From contig NZ_VXLC01000026.1 in NCBI RefSeq assembly GCF_008704205.1, forward strand, positions 26,019-90,018: a stretch of 64,000 nucleotides of DNA, given 5' to 3'. Made by a program: the position numbers and the translations under genes. Positions 62,507-64,000 of this stretch are shown one piece after another. The notes below the pieces were generated by a model. It saw only the letters and a program-made list of their open reading frames with translations. It was not told where the DNA came from and did not search any database. The DNA comes from Nocardia colli (lineage in GTDB: Bacteria; Actinomycetota; Actinomycetes; Mycobacteriales; Mycobacteriaceae). Each line of letters opens with the position of its first letter. Position 1 is the stretch's first letter.

Positions 62507-63718
62507 CTACACGTTGACGGCCGCGTGCTCGCCGACAAATGAATCACGCATGACCAGATTGATGCCCGTGAGCCTGGCCTTGACCTCGTCCGCCGTGGTG
62601 ACCAGCGCGGTGTCCGTGCCGTTCATCTGCAGCTCGGTCCCGGTGGCCTCCATGCTGCCCAGCTTGCCGAACACGTGCACCGGGTTCGTCGCGTAGAGCG
62701 TCACGTCGGGCGTGACCAGCTCGAACTCGGTGTCGATGTGCAGTTCGCTCGGGTAGCGGATGCGGCTCAGGCTGTCTTCGGTGCCTTCGCCGAGCGTGCC
62801 ACCGGAGGGACGCGGGAAGCTCACTCGTAGCATCACGCGCCCGCCGAGAGCGGCGCAGTGGCCGGAGATCGCGATCCGCGAAATCTGGGCCAGCACACCG
62901 GTGCCCTCGTCGTGCTTCTCCGGTCCGAACAGCAGGATCTCCGTGCCTGCCGCGTTCTTGTAGTCACCGGCCAGATCGACGGTGACTTCTTTGCCGCCCA
63001 CCTCCAGCTTGGCCTGGCCCTCCAACGAGACCTGCATGATCATCGAAGGGTCGACCAGCATGGAGATGCACGGGCCGGCGCTGGGCATGAAGAACATGCT
63101 CGGCGTGATGCCCACCGGCTCGTTGTCGTCGTTGGCGGGGTACCAGGCCTCGGGGAGGGTGGTTCCCTTGACCACGTTGGGCCCCACGATGACATCGAAC
63201 GGACCGTCACCACGCGGCTTGCCCAGGTACGGGCCGGTCAGTGGCTTCTTGAACGGCGGGATATGGTCGACGACACCATAGATGTCGATCACGTTGCGAT
63301 GCGCCAGGCGCAGCGTGCTGGACTCCAGGATGCCGAACCGGCGAATGTTGAACTCCGCGGGGAAGTTCTTGCCGGGCGTGATCTGCCGGACGTGACCAGT
63401 GTTGGGTAGGAACGGGTTGGACAGCACCTGGATGCGGTCGTCCAACTCGTAGCTGAAGCCCTTGATGCCGACCTCGGGTGCTGAGATCAACTCGGTTTGG
63501 AACTCCGCGTAACCCTTTTCGTCGACGCGGTGCTCGAATCCGGGCATGGGCCACTTGTTCAGTTGGACGAAGCCGGAGAGGTTGATGGTCTCCTTTCGTG
63601 CCGCATAGTAATCCTCACCGAAGGCAACGGTCGCGGCAGCAAGGATGTGCGGGCGGATCGGCTTCGGTTCTAGGTTCAGTGATTCATACGTCTCTTTGAT
63701 GGCGCTCAATCCAGACAC
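62507..63718 (-). CDS. Unrecognised 403-aa protein
   Basis: A soluble protein without signal or membrane helix. Visible blocks are SLNLEPKPIRPHILAAATVAFGEDYYAARKETINLSGF, RFGILESSTLRLAHRNVIDIYGVVDHIPPF, FFMPSAGPCISMLVDPSMIMQVSLEGQAKLEVGG and LHIDTEFELVTPDVTLYATNPVHVFG. It looks beta-rich with repeated strand pairs. I do not recognise the family. A GTG start with an overlapping ribosome site is used; TTG nine bases in has GGAGG at better spacing. It has its own AT-rich promoter with a palindrome. The partial gene to its right has a similar Thr/Lys-rich style and could be related. Confidence 0.7.
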   Translation of the reverse strand: MSGLSAIKETYESLNLEPKPIRPHILAAATVAFGEDYYAARKETINLSGFVQLNKWPMPGFEHRVDEKGYAEFQTELISAPEVGIKGFSYELDDRIQVLSNPFLPNTGHVRQITPGKNFPAEFNIRRFGILESSTLRLAHRNVIDIYGVVDHIPPFKKPLTGPYLGKPRGDGPFDVIVGPNVVKGTTLPEAWYPANDDNEPVGITPSMFFMPSAGPCISMLVDPSMIMQVSLEGQAKLEVGGKEVTVDLAGDYKNAAGTEILLFGPEKHDEGTGVLAQISRIAISGHCAALGGRVMLRVSFPRPSGGTLGEGTEDSLSRIRYPSELHIDTEFELVTPDVTLYATNPVHVFGKLGSMEATGTELQMNGTDTALVTTADEVKARLTGINLVMRDSFVGEHAAVNV

Positions 63719-63743
63719 CTCCAGCGTCTGCGGTACTAGTGGG

Positions 63744-63786
63744 AACGATATCGTTAACTATATGTTTTTGAACCAATCTAGGTCAA
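63744..63786 (-). promoter_or_regulatory. Promoter of the 403-aa protein gene with AACGATATCGTT palindrome
   Basis: On the minus strand: TTGACC (63786-63781), 18-bp spacer and TATAGT (63762-63757), followed by the perfect 12-bp palindrome AACGATATCGTT (63744-63755), placed where a repressor would cover the transcription start. Confidence 0.55.
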
Positions 63787-63870
63787 TGATACGAGCACTA
63801 TCAAAAGGGCCGAAAATCAAGATTTAATTCCGGGCTCCGCCGAATTCACATCGACAAATTGCACGCCGAA

Positions 63871-63899
63871 GCCGCGCAACACCTCGCGTGTTGCGCGGC
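63871..63899. terminator. Strong hairpin downstream of the partial right-edge gene
   Basis: Perfect 12-bp inverted repeat GCCGCGCAACAC / GTGTTGCGCGGC with a 5-base loop, 17 bp past the stop of the partial gene. Confidence 0.7.
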
Positions 63900-63915
63900 A
63901 GTTTTCCCGCGGAAA

Positions 63916-64000
63916 TCAGGTCAGCGCGGCCTCAGGCTTTTCCTTGTCCTCGTCCGTTTTGGTGAGTTTGGTTTTGCCGGTGAAGGTGAACTTGGCGTCT
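63916..64000 (-). CDS. 3' end of a gene entering from the right edge (partial)
   Basis: The last 27 or so codons of a minus-strand gene: the C-terminus reads AKFTFTGKTKLTKTDEDKEK followed by PEAALT and TGA. It is alternating and charged, like a beta strand followed by a tail. A strong hairpin follows. Only the tail is in the window, so no function can be given. Confidence 0.6.
   Translation of the reverse strand, partial: DAKFTFTGKTKLTKTDEDKEKPEAALT

Noticed and set aside
1..64000. CRISPR arrays, rRNA and tRNA genes, riboswitches
   Set aside because: I saw no regularly spaced repeats, no tRNA cloverleaf arms and no rRNA-like sequence; a covariance-model scan would be needed to exclude small RNAs.

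Overview
The window looks like chromosomal DNA of a high-GC mycolate actinomycete, most likely Nocardia or a close relative. The signs are dense GC-rich coding, frequent GTG starts, ATGA/GTGA gene overlaps, an EspC-like type VII secretion substrate and methylcrotonyl-CoA-carboxylase-type enzymes. The genus is an inference; there is no rRNA or tRNA gene in the window.

Left part (1-22 kb). A tightly overlapping minus-strand operon (11327 down to 153) encodes an MFS exporter, a PLP alpha-oxoamine synthase, a two-subunit biotin-dependent acyl-CoA carboxylase and a complete oligopeptide-type ABC importer (lipoprotein, two permeases, fused double ATPase). Then come two secreted proteins, a VOC protein, a small type VII secretion operon (14.8-17.3 kb: EspC-like protein, WXG-like effector with HExxH, lipoprotein, membrane protein), an NTF2-like protein, a divergent VOC/MarR pair with two perfect operators, a 99-bp inverted-repeat element, an MFS transporter and an AraC regulator.

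Middle (22.3-32.7 kb). Five plus-strand genes form the complete conserved enediyne warhead cassette: DUF1702 protein (UnbL/E3), FG-GAP/UnbV protein (E4), RnfD-like membrane protein (UnbU/E5), the iterative KS-AT-ACP-KR-DH-PPTase polyketide synthase PksE (1962 aa) and the hot-dog thioesterase TebC/E10. This makes the window part of an enediyne antibiotic cluster.

Right part (32.7-64 kb). An unusual accessory set follows. First is a minus-strand sulfur block (cysteine desulfurase, methyltransferase, cystathionine/methionine lyase-type enzyme, homocysteine S-methyltransferase), which suggests a sulfur-bearing warhead. Then come a 2-His-1-Glu hydroxylase-like protein, two paralogous beta-propellers, an ABC1 kinase-like protein, an adenosine-deaminase-like protein, and an operon of a class V PLP enzyme, a leaderless SBP_bac_5 protein, a cytosolic PAS-GAF histidine kinase, a receiver protein without DNA-binding domain and a membrane protein. 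Further right are two four-EF-hand proteins, three SRPBCC/START proteins (the fold of the CalC-type enediyne self-sacrifice proteins), an ArsR regulator, an O-methyltransferase-like gene, an MFS exporter, a CPFC thioredoxin-reductase-like flavoprotein, a P450, two more leaderless SBP_bac_5 proteins (divergent pair, one coupled to a DUF885 peptidase), a PRMT-like methyltransferase and an unrecognised 403-aa protein. Several gene boundaries carry short AT-rich islands with perfect inverted repeats. The cluster probably continues past the right edge.

Working model: PksE, TebC and UnbL/V/U build the polyene warhead precursor; the sulfur block, P450, methyltransferases and flavoprotein tailor it; the SRPBCC proteins, MFS pumps and possibly the cytosolic SBP-like proteins protect the producer; the kinase/receiver pair and the EF-hand proteins may couple production to cell state.
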